Part shown: positions 25,195 to 34,444 of the stretch, piece after piece
Position numbering within the stretch: the first letter of the stretch is position 1
Layout of the letters: every line of letters starts with the position of its first letter
Assembly: GCF_000317515.1 (NCBI RefSeq)
Contig: NC_019738.1
Coordinates: forward strand, 2,878,001-2,942,000
Reading direction: 5' to 3'
Length of the DNA: 64,000 nt
Source: Allocoleopsis franciscana PCC 7113
GTDB taxonomy: Bacteria > Cyanobacteriota > Cyanobacteriia > Cyanobacteriales > Coleofasciculaceae
Translations under genes and position numbers: made by a program
Notes under the pieces: model-generated
Databases searched by the model: none
What the model saw: only the letters and a program-made list of their open reading frames with translations
What the model was told of the DNA's origin: nothing

Positions 25195-26556
25195 CTATCG
25201 CCATGCCCGCGCTATGCTAAATCGCCACGTCAAAATCCCAGCCGCAACCGCCAAACCAATGGCAAATCCCCACCACAACCCAACACCACCCAATCCCCAT
25301 ACCATCCCCAAGGTGTAGCCACAAGGTAAGCCAATTCCCCAATATGCCAGGGTACCAATTAGCAGAGGAACTTGCGTATCTTTCAATCCTCGCAATGCAC
25401 CCGCCGCCGCTACTTGAATACCATCCACGATTTGGAACATTGCCGCCACTGCCAACATAGTCTTCGCTAAATTCACAACCACTGCATTGGCTGGATTGGC
25501 AGTATCGAGGTAAAGGGATACAATTTTTCCGGGAATCGTCCAGAATAGGATACCCGTCAGCATCATACACAACGCTGCCATGCCAATCCCCACAAATCCC
25601 GCCAGTCGTGCGCCGTTAGGATTGCCTTGTCCCATGCACTGTCCCACTCGGACTGTAGTTGCAATGGAAATCCCGACAGGAATCATAAAGGTGACAACCG
25701 CTGTTTGCAAGGCAATTTGATGAGCGGCTAATGTGGTAGTTCCCAATTGTCCCATTAAAAAAGTGACACAGGTAAAGAATCCACCTTCGACTCCGGCTAA
25801 CACACCAATAGGCATACCCACTCGCAACAGTTCCCCAAAGACTTTGGCTTCAAACTGATGCAAATTAGAGAATGCGCCGTAGACTCGAAGCTGAGGTTGA
25901 TAGAGGATATAGATGGCTAAGCTGGCAAACATCGCCCAAAGTGATAGAGCACTTGCCCAACCGAGTCCGACTAATCCCAGTGCAGGGAACCCAAATTTAC
26001 CAAACGCCAGGATATAGTTAGCGACAACATTCAATAGGGTACCGCCAATCATGGTGACAATCACAGGACGGGGGCGTGAGAGTGATGAGACAAAACTTCT
26101 CAACACCGCAAAGCCTAATGCGGGAAGATAGCCCCATGCGATCGCTCTCAGGTAGGCTGCTGCTAAGATGACATTCTCCGGTTCTTGTCCCAGTAAGCGC
26201 AACAATGAGCCGCTATGCCAAATCAGTAGGGTGGCGGGAATTGCCAAGATAATGGATAACCACAAGCCTTGTCCCACGACTCGACCCACTTGTTCAATTC
26301 GTCCCGCTCCATAAGCTTCTGCGACGAGTGGACTGACGGCGGAGATAATGGCAGAACCGATTGTAATGAGCAAATGAAAGGTGATGGCTCCCAGTGCCCC
26401 CGCTGCAATAATTTGGCTGCCCAAAATCCCCATCATGATGGTATCGACAAAGGTTGTTGCCGCTTGAGATAGTTGTGCTCCAGCGAGGGGAATGGCAAGA
26501 ATCAGGTATTGTTTAATTTCAGCGATGACCCTGGATTTTAAGGGTTTTTCAGTCAT
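25195..26556 (-). CDS. MATE family multidrug/metabolite exporter
   Basis: This 453-residue protein has twelve predicted transmembrane helices in two homologous halves. Seen: AIPLAGAQLSQAATTFVDTIMMGILGS in TM1-2, LAIPATLLIWHSGSLLRLLGQEP, and YLRAIAWGYLPALGFAVLRSFVSSLSRPRPV, the family's characteristic stretch. In the second half are VGMPIGVLAGVEGGFFTCVTFLMGQLG, HQIALQTAVVTFMIPVGISIATTVRVGQ and AAAGALRGLKDTQVPL. MATE proteins export cationic drugs or secondary metabolites using Na+ or H+ gradients. It is followed on the same strand by no close gene, and preceded 50 bases upstream by a small membrane-protein gene. Confidence 0.95.
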   Translation of the reverse strand: MTEKPLKSRVIAEIKQYLILAIPLAGAQLSQAATTFVDTIMMGILGSQIIAAGALGAITFHLLITIGSAIISAVSPLVAEAYGAGRIEQVGRVVGQGLWLSIILAIPATLLIWHSGSLLRLLGQEPENVILAAAYLRAIAWGYLPALGFAVLRSFVSSLSRPRPVIVTMIGGTLLNVVANYILAFGKFGFPALGLVGLGWASALSLWAMFASLAIYILYQPQLRVYGAFSNLHQFEAKVFGELLRVGMPIGVLAGVEGGFFTCVTFLMGQLGTTTLAAHQIALQTAVVTFMIPVGISIATTVRVGQCMGQGNPNGARLAGFVGIGMAALCMMLTGILFWTIPGKIVSLYLDTANPANAVVVNLAKTMLAVAAMFQIVDGIQVAAAGALRGLKDTQVPLLIGTLAYWGIGLPCGYTLGMVWGLGGVGLWWGFAIGLAVAAGILTWRFSIARAWR

Positions 26557-26605
26557 AGGAATTCACGGGCGGGGAATAAATCTTACTCCCTCTCCGTTGT
26601 TTAAG

Positions 26606-27016
26606 CTACCGCCAGTAGGGGCGACCTTTCCAAAAAACTCCAACAATAATACCGAACAACTGAGGATAGGTTAAATTTACAAGTCCCGGTATGGGTAGAA
26701 GTGATTTGATCAACACAAAGAGCAGTAAACAAGGAATTAATGCCCACAAAATAGCGGTGTTAATTAAGACTTGGGGATAAAAGCGTTCGAGTAAGTAAAC
26801 CGCGAGAGTACCGACACCCACTGCCGCCGCCATGAAGATGACAATACCCAATGGGGGTGCAAATAGTAGAGATAGGGTGTTGCGGATGAGAGAAGAGTGT
26901 AGGGTTCCTAAGGATAGTAAGAATTCGGCAAGGGTAACAAGAATGACGGTAAGACCAGAAACCTGAAGTAGCGATCGCCAGGGTAAATATTGTAAGCGGC
27001 GCAGAGGGTCGATCAT
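26606..27016 (-). CDS. Hypothetical four-helix membrane protein
   Basis: This 136-residue protein has four hydrophobic helices: VSGLTVILVTLAEFLLSLG, LLFAPPLGIVIFMAAAVGVGTLAVYLLE, TAILWALIPCLLLFVLIKSLL, and LFGIIVGVFW. The ends are basic (MIDPLRRLQYLPWR, KGRPYWR). It was not recognised. It precedes the MATE exporter on the same strand with a 50-base gap, so co-transcription is possible. Confidence 0.65.
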   Translation of the reverse strand: MIDPLRRLQYLPWRSLLQVSGLTVILVTLAEFLLSLGTLHSSLIRNTLSLLFAPPLGIVIFMAAAVGVGTLAVYLLERFYPQVLINTAILWALIPCLLLFVLIKSLLPIPGLVNLTYPQLFGIIVGVFWKGRPYWR

Positions 27017-27079
27017 AGGGAAAGTAGTAGGTAGAGTGCCTTGATTTTAGCTTGACTGGCCATCCACTTTTCTGGCGAA

Positions 27080-27646
27080 TTATTCCTCTTCATCAAAGAC
27101 TGGAGGCCATACTTCAGCGATCGGCAGTTCCCAACCTGGAAATAGTTCGGGTATGGTTAATATTTCTCCATTACCCAGCACAGTTGATTCATCAGTAGGG
27201 CGATAAACAGTTACCGTTTCTTTATCAGGGTCAATGAGAATTCCTACTATAGCTCCCAGTGACAAAAACATCTGAATCTTTTCTTCTAGAGGTTTGATTC
27301 TGTCGCTTTGAGATTTAATTTCTACGACTAAATCGGGAACCATTTCGGCAAAGTAGCGCCGACGTTGTCGGAGACGAGAAGCGCGAACAAAAGAAACGTC
27401 TGGTGCTTTTAGGTCAGTGTTAGGTAGGATAAAACCACCGGCGGAGTCAAATACTCGCCCTAAACGACGAGGATAAACCCAGTTGGCAAGTAACCGACTA
27501 AATAAGACACCGATTTCGCTCGAATCAATATCTGATGGCCCCACTACGATAATCTTCCCATCTTCTAGTTCTAGCTGGTAATCATAACCTGCTTGGTTCA
27601 GGGTAGCTTGCAGTTGCTCCAAGTCTGTAACGGTCATCATTGGCAT
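27080..27646 (-). CDS. Uma2 family (DUF820) PD-(D/E)xK protein
   Basis: This 188-residue protein carries the Uma2 features. These are DLEQLQATLNQAGYDYQLELEDGKIIVVGPSD, PNTDLKAPDVSFVRASR with the catalytic Asp region, and VPDLVVEIKSQSDRIKPLEEKIQMFLSLGA with the E-x-K. The end reads YRPTDESTVLGNGEILTIPELFPGWEL. The family is hugely expanded in cyanobacteria; a nuclease fold is established, but the biological role is not. The 5' end and promoter region of this gene are duplicated at 29089-29296, which makes it the left boundary of an accessory island. Confidence 0.92.
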   Translation of the reverse strand: MPMMTVTDLEQLQATLNQAGYDYQLELEDGKIIVVGPSDIDSSEIGVLFSRLLANWVYPRRLGRVFDSAGGFILPNTDLKAPDVSFVRASRLRQRRRYFAEMVPDLVVEIKSQSDRIKPLEEKIQMFLSLGAIVGILIDPDKETVTVYRPTDESTVLGNGEILTIPELFPGWELPIAEVWPPVFDEEE

Positions 27647-27730
27647 GAGTACAATCTCCGATGTGATATGAGTGCTATCCGTATTCTATGAGAAGCGAAA
27701 TCGGGAGATGTATCTAATGTTGTAACGGCT

Positions 27731-27919
27731 TCATGAACAGGAAGCGTAGCTATCCCGTAGGGAATCGTACTGTTTGAGGTCTAGCTGTCTTAGCACCTCA
27801 TCAGGCAAGGTCAAGCGTCCCTCGTTCTCTAGCTCTAAAGTGTACTGCTTGGGTTGTTCAGGAGATGAGGTTTGAGCGATCAGTCTATTATTTCGTATAG
27901 CGGCGAGAAGACATCCCAC
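27731..27919 (-). pseudogene. AbrB/MazE-like antitoxin fragment ending in a dispersed repeat
   Basis: The 62-residue frame contains KQYTLELENEGRLTLPDEVLRQLDL, which looks like a swapped-hairpin AbrB DNA-binding domain. After that the frame runs into GATTCCCTACGGGATAGCTACGC (27743-27765 on the minus strand), a palindromic sequence of the kind dispersed through cyanobacterial genomes, and stops. The second half of the usual domain is missing, so it is probably a truncated antitoxin. It lies 28 bases downstream of the ParB-Mrr gene on the same strand. Confidence 0.5.
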
Positions 27920-27947
27920 TTAATCCACCAACAGCTTGAGGAACCTA

Positions 27948-28925
27948 TCATCGCATAGATTTAGGTATTAGTTTGAACCTAATAGCTAGTTCTTTTGTAG
28001 ATTTTTGAGATAAAATCCTTTCTTCGATATCTTTCCTTTCCCAAACAACAACTTCAATGCCTGGATGATTTTTTTTCCAGCTTGGTATATAAATATCTCG
28101 ACAATCAGGTGTCAAATGACTTGAAACAGCAATAACTAAAACTGTAGGTCTTTCCGCCTGCGACCAAGTAAATGCATCACTAATATGTCCAGAATTCACA
28201 CCTTGTTTTTTAAAGTGCTTGGCTTCAAGAAAGTAACGCTCTTCTCGAAATTCACCTAAACTTCCTGTAATTGTAAATCTAGCTTCAATATCTCTGCCTT
28301 TACCTCCAGGCCCACTTCTCCAGTCAATTTTAATTGGCTTCTTAGCATTTACTATTTCGTATACAAGTTCTTCAAATTGCTTGTCATCAATTGCAGTCCA
28401 ATTGAATCCTTTTGACTTTAATTTACTACTCTGACCAAGTCTAGATGTATCAACCAGGTGTAAACTGCCGTTTTTTGCCGCTCTTTTAATTATCTTGGGA
28501 GCCTTATACCCTACTTCCTTCGCTTTGTTACGCACAGTGCCCTCATCAACGCCGCATCTTTCGGCAATCTTACACCAAGGCCAATTCGTCTTCTCCTCTT
28601 CACCCATTGAATCAAGTAACGATAGCATCTTCTTTACTATTCGATCTTTCTGAATATTGTTGAGCTGGCCAGAAGGATCGGGATGCTTATCTACCAGAAT
28701 AGTATCTTGTCTAGCTTCTATAGCAGCTTTCAAAAGATTAAGTCCATAAACAAGCTTGTAGTCTTTGCCATCCCAAAAGCACATTATTGATGGATAGTTA
28801 TAGCCCTCTCGAATATCTTGGGCAAAGCGTTGAATGATACTTGGGTTCTCTTCTTCCCTAGACGCAAAACCATCATCAGTGCAAATCTTGTCTAGCGGAA
28901 TGTGTGTTTCTTCTGATTGGGTCAT
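27948..28925 (-). CDS. ParB-like / HTH / Mrr-type nuclease fusion protein
   Basis: This 325-residue protein has three parts. Residues 8-80 (IPLDKICTDDGFASREEEN, RFAQDIREGYNYPSIMCFWDGKDY, LVYGLNLLKAAIEA) follow the ParB/Srx N-terminal pattern. However, the G-x-H-R motif needed for CTP binding reads GLNLL. Residues 114-138 (WPWCKIAERCGVDEGTVRNKAKEVG) form a helix-turn-helix. Residues 178-305 match the Mrr restriction-endonuclease fold: FEELVYEIV, GGKGRDIEARF with Asp212, YFLEAKHFKK with E234-x-K236, TVLVIAVSSHLTPDCRD. The catalytic residues appear intact. No methylase accompanies it, so it could be a type IV-like or sequence-targeted defence nuclease. Function is inferred. Confidence 0.8.
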   Translation of the reverse strand: MTQSEETHIPLDKICTDDGFASREEENPSIIQRFAQDIREGYNYPSIMCFWDGKDYKLVYGLNLLKAAIEARQDTILVDKHPDPSGQLNNIQKDRIVKKMLSLLDSMGEEEKTNWPWCKIAERCGVDEGTVRNKAKEVGYKAPKIIKRAAKNGSLHLVDTSRLGQSSKLKSKGFNWTAIDDKQFEELVYEIVNAKKPIKIDWRSGPGGKGRDIEARFTITGSLGEFREERYFLEAKHFKKQGVNSGHISDAFTWSQAERPTVLVIAVSSHLTPDCRDIYIPSWKKNHPGIEVVVWERKDIEERILSQKSTKELAIRFKLIPKSMR

Positions 28926-29088
28926 AGTAGGACGCTGCTTATCTGTTTTATTAGTAGCGGCGAGTTTGATTCAACTAGGGTCAGATATTGGCATTTACGG
29001 TATTGGTAGCCAGGGGCTTTGGGGAGGGCGACATTGCTCAAAATCATTTAGCAGACGATTGATAACTTTTGTTGTAACAGCACAGATT

Positions 29089-29296
29089 TCTAGTTCTAGC
29101 GGGTAATCATAACCTGCTTGGTTGAGGGTAGCTTACAGCTTTTCCAAGTCTTTAACGGTCATCATTCCCATGAGACAATAGACCTCTTGCAAAAGTCGAA
29201 TTTTGACAGGCAAAACCAATACTTTCAGCCGTTATTTTCGTATTTATGCAAGAGGTCTAATCTCCGACGCTGTATGAGTGCCTATCCGTATTCTAA
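29089..29296 (-). pseudogene. Duplicated 5' fragment of the Uma2 gene, interrupted by a MITE
   Basis: Bases 29089-29179 and 29259-29296 match 27562-27694 closely. They cover the first 28 or so codons of the Uma2 gene at 27080-27646 and about 45 bases upstream of its start. The fragment lies in the same orientation. A 79-bp MITE is inserted at 29180-29258. The remainder of the Uma2 gene is absent. Confidence 0.8.
29180..29258. mobile_element. 79-bp MITE, TIR AGACCTCTTGCA
   Basis: AGACCTCTTGCA at 29180-29191 is perfectly inverted at 29247-29258. AAT flanks both sides. The intact homologous site near 27650 reads ACAATCTCC with a single AAT, so the empty-site structure is visible in the same window. 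The interior has no coding capacity. Confidence 0.88.
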
Positions 29297-29308
29297 ATTT
29301 GCTTCACC

Positions 29309-32300
29309 TCAAACCTTACAAACTACTGGTGGATGCTGCTGCAACACCCCCTGCAAATACTGTCCCGTATACGACCTCTGATTCTGAGCCACATCCTCCG
29401 GCGTTCCCACCACAATTACCTCTCCCCCTTTATCCCCTCCTTCTGGCCCTAAATCAATCACCCAATCCGCACAGCGAATCACATCTAAATTATGTTCAAT
29501 CACCAAAATTGAATTCCCCTTATCTACCAATCGCTGCAACACATTGAGTAAATGATGGACATCGTAAAACGATAAACCCGTCGTCGGTTCATCAATTAAA
29601 TAAAGCGTCTTCCCTGTAGCACGACGAGCAAGTTCCGAAGCTAATTTCACTCGCTGCGCCTCACCTCCTGATAACGTGGGTGCCGGTTGTCCTAAATGAA
29701 TGTAACCTAACCCAACATCTAATAAAGTTTGTAGTCGCGTGGACGCTCTGGGGATGTTTTTAAATACTTCCAGTGCTTCTTCTACCGTCATATTCAGAAC
29801 ATCGGCGATGGAATGTCCCTTATATTTCACCTGCAACGTTTCTCGGTTGTATCGCGCCCCCTTACAAACTTCACACTGCACATAAACATCGGGCAGGAAA
29901 TTCATCTCAATTACATTTACCCCCTGCCCACCACAAGCTTCGCAGCGCCCGCCTTTGACATTAAAGGAAAATTGCCCTGCTTTGTAACCTCTAGCTTTCG
30001 CTTCAATGGTTTGGGCAAAGATTTCCCGAATTGCATCAAAAATACCGGTATACGTTGCTGGGTTAGAACGGGGAGTACGACCGATAGGAGATTGGTCAAT
30101 GACAATCGCTTTATCAATTGCATTCAGCCCTTTAATCTTCTCTAATTCTTTGGGAAAGGGAACCTTCCGCGTCAAGTGATGCTGCAAAGCCGGATAAAGC
30201 AATTCATTCACCAACGTCGATTTCCCCGAACCCGAAACTCCCGTAATGCAAACCAGCTTACCCAAGGGAATTTCCACCGTTATGTGTTGCAGGTTGTTGC
30301 GGTGGGCATCTTTAATTACCAGCGATCGCCCATTTCCCTTTCTCCTCTCTGCTGGTGTTTCAATCACCCTGCGCCCGGATAAATAAGCACCCGTTAAGGA
30401 TTCCTCAGCCCCTAACAATGTCTCCAAATTCCCCTGCGCGACAATCTGCCCCCCATGAATCCCCGCACCAGGGCCAATATCAACCAAGTAGTCAGCCGCA
30501 CGAATCGTATCTTCATCGTGTTCCACCACAATTAAAGTATTTCCCAAATCCCGCAATTTAGTTAGGGTTTGGAGCAAGCGCCCATTATCTCGTTGATGCA
30601 ATCCAATGCTCGGTTCATCTAATACATAAAGCACGCCCGTTAGACCTGCACCAATTTGCGTGGCAAGACGAATCCGCTGCGCTTCTCCACCGGAAAGCGT
30701 CATGGCAGCACGGTCAAGGGTGAGGTAATCTAAACCGACATCCAGGAGAAATTGCAAACGCGCTTTAATTTCTCGCAGTGCTAAGTCACCGATTTGCGCT
30801 TGGCGATCGCTCAATTGCAACTGCTCGATTCGTTCCCGACTTTCTTGAATGGAAACGCTAGTTAAATCCCGAATGCGAAATTGTCCTAACCTCACAGCCA
30901 AGGCTTCTGGTTTTAAGCGTTTTCCCTGGCAAACTTCACAAGGTTGGTCAATTAAATATTGTTCCAGTTTCTGTTTTTGCAAGTCAGAACCCGTTTCATC
31001 GTACTGTTTTTGCAGAATCTTAATTACTCCGGCATAGTGTCGGTAATCGTTCCGTTCTTCGATCCAAATTGCTTTTTCAGCACCATACAGAAGCACCTGT
31101 TTCTGTTCATCCGTTAGGTGGTTCCAGCGGGTTTGGATTTCAAAACCATACGCTTGCCCCACACTATAAAGCAGGGAGAGGTAATAGGAATTATCTTTAT
31201 CCGACCAAGGTGCGATCGCAGCATAGACGGGTGCCTCTGGGTCAGGTACAACCAATTCAGGTGAGAAAGTACGCAAACTCCCTAATCCGTGACAGTGAGG
31301 GCAAGCCCCATAGGGAGAGTTGAAGGAAAACAGTCGAGGCGATAATTCCTCCATTACCGCCCCGTGTTCTGGGCAAGCAAAATTCTCGGAAAAGACTAAT
31401 TCTTTGGCTGATTTGTGATGGGAATCCTCGCTATTTGTAGGATTTTCTGTTATGGTACTCCCATGGTTTACTGCATCCTCTGACTCTACGGAAGTATCAT
31501 TTAATACCTCCACCACCGCAATTCCACCAGTACGCTTCAGGCAAGTGGAGAGAGAATCCGTCAGACGTTCCTGCAAATCAGGCTTCTTGATCAGTCGGTC
31601 AACCACGACTTCAATGTTGTGGGTATAATTTTTATCTAATTCAATCGAATCACTGAGCTCTCGAACCTCGCCATTGACCCTCACGCGCACAAATCCTTCC
31701 GAGGCAAGACTGGATAGTAGTTTCTTGTGGGTGCCTTTTTTACCCCGGACAACGGGAGCGAGGATTTGGAAACGAGTGCGGTCGGGAAGTTCCAGGATGC
31801 GATCGCACATCTGGTCGATGGTTTGGGGGGCAATATTGCGATCGCAAATTGGGCAATGGGGTTCTCCTGCCCGTCCGAACAACAAGCGCAAGTAGTCGTA
31901 AATCTCGGTAACCGTACCCACGGTAGAGCGGGGGTTATTGGAGGTAGATTTCTGGTCTATCGAGATAGCGGGACTTAAACCCTCAATCACATCCACATCC
32001 GGCTTATCCAACTGCCCCAAGAATTGCCGCGCATAGGCACTAAGGGACTCGACGTAGCGGCGCTGCCCTTCGGCAAAGATGGTGTCAAAGGCAAGGGAGG
32101 ACTTACCGGAACCGGAGACACCCGTGAAAACGATGAGGCGATCGCGCGGCAGTTCCAAGTCAACATTCTTCAGGTTGTGCTGCCTCGCGCCCCGAATCCG
32201 AATCTCGTTGAGGTTGTTGCTGGTGGAATGATGCCGCCCATTGGTGTGCATAGAGGTTGCAGGCAAGGTCTCACCGGGTAGGGCATCAGATAGATCGATA

Positions 32301-32311
32301 GGCTCAGGCAT
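29309..32311 (-). CDS. uvrA: UvrABC excinuclease subunit A
   Basis: This is the damage-recognition ATPase of nucleotide excision repair. The start is taken as ATG 32311 (1000 residues); a TTG nine bases upstream is in frame. It has two ABC modules. The first has Walker [16 protein letters not shown], signature [12 protein letters not shown] and [13 protein letters not shown]; the second has [32 protein letters not shown] and [11 protein letters not shown]. Zinc-binding cysteines occur in CPEHGAV with CPHCHG, in CEVCQGKR, and in CEACGGQG with [10 protein letters not shown]. An acidic linker near residue 300 ([20 protein letters not shown]) is a variable insert. Its stop lies beside the truncated Uma2 copy. 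Confidence 0.98.
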   Translation of the reverse strand: MPEPIDLSDALPGETLPATSMHTNGRHHSTSNNLNEIRIRGARQHNLKNVDLELPRDRLIVFTGVSGSGKSSLAFDTIFAEGQRRYVESLSAYARQFLGQLDKPDVDVIEGLSPAISIDQKSTSNNPRSTVGTVTEIYDYLRLLFGRAGEPHCPICDRNIAPQTIDQMCDRILELPDRTRFQILAPVVRGKKGTHKKLLSSLASEGFVRVRVNGEVRELSDSIELDKNYTHNIEVVVDRLIKKPDLQERLTDSLSTCLKRTGGIAVVEVLNDTSVESEDAVNHGSTITENPTNSEDSHHKSAKELVFSENFACPEHGAVMEELSPRLFSFNSPYGACPHCHGLGSLRTFSPELVVPDPEAPVYAAIAPWSDKDNSYYLSLLYSVGQAYGFEIQTRWNHLTDEQKQVLLYGAEKAIWIEERNDYRHYAGVIKILQKQYDETGSDLQKQKLEQYLIDQPCEVCQGKRLKPEALAVRLGQFRIRDLTSVSIQESRERIEQLQLSDRQAQIGDLALREIKARLQFLLDVGLDYLTLDRAAMTLSGGEAQRIRLATQIGAGLTGVLYVLDEPSIGLHQRDNGRLLQTLTKLRDLGNTLIVVEHDEDTIRAADYLVDIGPGAGIHGGQIVAQGNLETLLGAEESLTGAYLSGRRVIETPAERRKGNGRSLVIKDAHRNNLQHITVEIPLGKLVCITGVSGSGKSTLVNELLYPALQHHLTRKVPFPKELEKIKGLNAIDKAIVIDQSPIGRTPRSNPATYTGIFDAIREIFAQTIEAKARGYKAGQFSFNVKGGRCEACGGQGVNVIEMNFLPDVYVQCEVCKGARYNRETLQVKYKGHSIADVLNMTVEEALEVFKNIPRASTRLQTLLDVGLGYIHLGQPAPTLSGGEAQRVKLASELARRATGKTLYLIDEPTTGLSFYDVHHLLNVLQRLVDKGNSILVIEHNLDVIRCADWVIDLGPEGGDKGGEVIVVGTPEDVAQNQRSYTGQYLQGVLQQHPPVVCKV

Positions 32312-32461
32312 AGGAGGCAAGCGAAACAGTGCTTAATGATCTTAACGCTGTGCCCTCTAGACCGGAGTGAATCCAGCGATGGGTATTAGGAACGAAATTC
32401 AGCTAGTGTTAAGCTGTGATGCATCTAAATTGCATACCTTTGTGAGGAGATAAAAACTCTT

Positions 32462-34063
32462 CTATGGATTGGATAACAACTGCGAGACTTGTGATGCGTT
32501 CAGTGCAACATTATAGAGCCGAACTTCATCAATGCTTCCCTTAAAAGCGTTCCAAGACGGATGGTTGCCGATGGAGATGGGGCGATCGGAATCTTGAAGC
32601 CTACCACTAGCTGCCGTCGATGCCACCAGTTGACCGTTAATGTAAAGCAAGAGCATCTGACCGTCATAGACTCCAGCGATATGAGTCCACTGAGTCCACA
32701 CATCTGGGGTAACTTTGGCCGAAACCTTGATTGAAGTTCCCCACTGTCCACCAGGAATTGCTACTGTAAATACAAAATTGCCGTTTTCAATTAGAAGCAT
32801 ATACGAATCCATTGCGTACCATTTATTCACAATGGTTTGCAGGCCGGAGACTCGTAATGGTTTGACCCAAGCTGCGACGGTCATTTGGTTAGTGAAGTGA
32901 AAGCTGGGCTGGTCGGGAATTTCAATCAAGTCATCGACACCATCAAAGAATGCTGCATACCCGAAACGCCCCTGTTCGCAAGTGACACCTTGGAGCATTG
33001 TTCCCTGTATTTGACTACCTAACTCATTAGCCAGCATCGGTTTACCCGCACTACTGCATTGGTCAAAGTTCCAGTATCCTACTAGGGATGATTGGCTACT
33101 TCTTACTGGGCTGAGAAGCAGCGTCGAATTCTCAATTTTTACAGAATTTTCACGATTGAAATCTATCAAATTTATCATAAAAAGGGCAAAAATACCCAGA
33201 GTAGCTAGCCCTATTCCCGTAGTACTCATCCTGGATTTTACAGCAGTAACTAAACTTTCTAACCCAGTGGCACCGCCCAGCACCTGAATTGGTTTCAAGG
33301 CTTGCAAGGCATCCAATGCATTGGCATAGCGCTGTTTGACGTTGGGTTCCACCATCTTTTCTAAACAGGAGATAAAGCGGGGATTGAGTTTGGGAACTAA
33401 TTTCTTGAAATTAAAGCGATAGTAATCATCAATTAAGTTCCCCACATCCTGTGATCGCGTCCCCGTAAGCAAGCAAATCAGCGTTGCCCCTAAACTATAA
33501 AGATCGGATGCCTTCGTAAGAGAACGACCAAACTGTTCTTCCGGCGGCATAAATCCTGGAGTTCCAGCTGCAACGCTACTCACAGCCAGTTCCCCACTCC
33601 GAATCCGAGCAAAACCAAAATCAACCAGATAAGCATTCAATTGCTTGTCAACCACAATATTCTCTGGTTTGATATCCCGATGAATGACTGGAGGAGTAAG
33701 CTTCTGTAAATAAACTAAAATTTCTAATACTGATTCAGCTATTTTCTTAATATCTTCAGGCGTAAAACTGCATCTTACCGCCAGAGATAGCGCATTTTTA
33801 TATTCCTGCACCAAGCAAAAGCCTGATTTCGTTTCAAACGAATCCAAGTAGCGAGGGATGCGGGGATGTTCCAGCTGTTGCAGAATGGATATCTCCCGTT
33901 CATAAGCTTTAAAACCCGACCAATTGGCACCCAAAGCGGCAAAACGAAATTCTTTGATGACTACCTGTTGCGGTGGATTGAGACTGGTATCAGTAGCCAG
34001 GTAGGTAATGCGCCCCCCTTCTTGGTTGCGTCCCAATTCTCGTATAACTTTATATCTGCCCAT
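32462..34063 (-). CDS. Ser/Thr protein kinase with transmembrane helix and LamG-like C-terminal domain
   Basis: This 533-residue protein opens with a complete Hanks-type kinase (about 1-255): VVIKEF lysine (K37), HRDIKPENIV (128-137), DFGFAR (148-153), and TPGFMPPEEQ activation segment. A transmembrane helix follows (LATLGIFALFMINLIDF, about 285-303). The outer part (about 325-530) is a concanavalin/LamG-3 domain: VGYWNFDQ, AAFFDGVDDLIEIPDQPSFHF, MTVAAWVKPLR, WTHIAGVYDGQMLLLYINGQLV, ISIGNHPSWNAFKGSIDEVRLYN. The layout suggests a receptor kinase that senses an extracellular glycan. That ligand is an inference. A second kinase gene is divergent at 34445. Confidence 0.93.
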   Translation of the reverse strand: MGRYKVIRELGRNQEGGRITYLATDTSLNPPQQVVIKEFRFAALGANWSGFKAYEREISILQQLEHPRIPRYLDSFETKSGFCLVQEYKNALSLAVRCSFTPEDIKKIAESVLEILVYLQKLTPPVIHRDIKPENIVVDKQLNAYLVDFGFARIRSGELAVSSVAAGTPGFMPPEEQFGRSLTKASDLYSLGATLICLLTGTRSQDVGNLIDDYYRFNFKKLVPKLNPRFISCLEKMVEPNVKQRYANALDALQALKPIQVLGGATGLESLVTAVKSRMSTTGIGLATLGIFALFMINLIDFNRENSVKIENSTLLLSPVRSSQSSLVGYWNFDQCSSAGKPMLANELGSQIQGTMLQGVTCEQGRFGYAAFFDGVDDLIEIPDQPSFHFTNQMTVAAWVKPLRVSGLQTIVNKWYAMDSYMLLIENGNFVFTVAIPGGQWGTSIKVSAKVTPDVWTQWTHIAGVYDGQMLLLYINGQLVASTAASGRLQDSDRPISIGNHPSWNAFKGSIDEVRLYNVALNASQVSQLLSNP

Positions 34064-34151
34064 TTTCCGTCAATCCCTGTGTTTCGCTGTAGGCAAGAGC
34101 TTGCTTTGTGTCGATTTTGGCGACGCGACCTTTATACTCTGAGTAAATTAA

Positions 34152-34277
34152 TTATCCCTGTCTGGTGACTTTGCCGGATGGGGCTTTTTGAGTCTTGTAA
34201 AGTCTTTGTACAACTTTGTCTCCCTCGATAGTGGCAATATTGGCATCAACCAACTTCCTGCACACAACCTTGAACAT
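34152..34277 (-). CDS. Possible 41-residue small protein
   Basis: An ATG at 34275-34277 is preceded by GGAGGGAG, a strong ribosome-binding site. The product, MFKVVCRKLVDANIATIEGDK and onward to VTRQG, is basic and protein-like but matches nothing I recognise. It lies in the divergent gap between the two kinase genes. The frame is open further upstream without a good start. Low confidence. Confidence 0.35.
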   Translation of the reverse strand: MFKVVCRKLVDANIATIEGDKVVQRLYKTQKAPSGKVTRQG

Positions 34278-34444
34278 CTCCCTCCATTCTGAGCTAGAGT
34301 GAAAAGTTAATTGCCACAGGCTGAGTATATGTGCACAAAACCGAGAGTTTAATGGCAACTTAGGTACGAGTGCGTCGTCTATATCTTAGTTGTTAGACTC
34401 TCTCGCTAAACTAACAACCAATAACAAAAAACGGTGTGAGAGGT

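Noticed and set aside
24805-25329. Long plus-strand and minus-strand frames through the heptamer array
   Set aside because: A heptamer without stops leaves all frames open, and the products are monotonous RRQEAEG/LLPPASC-type repeats.
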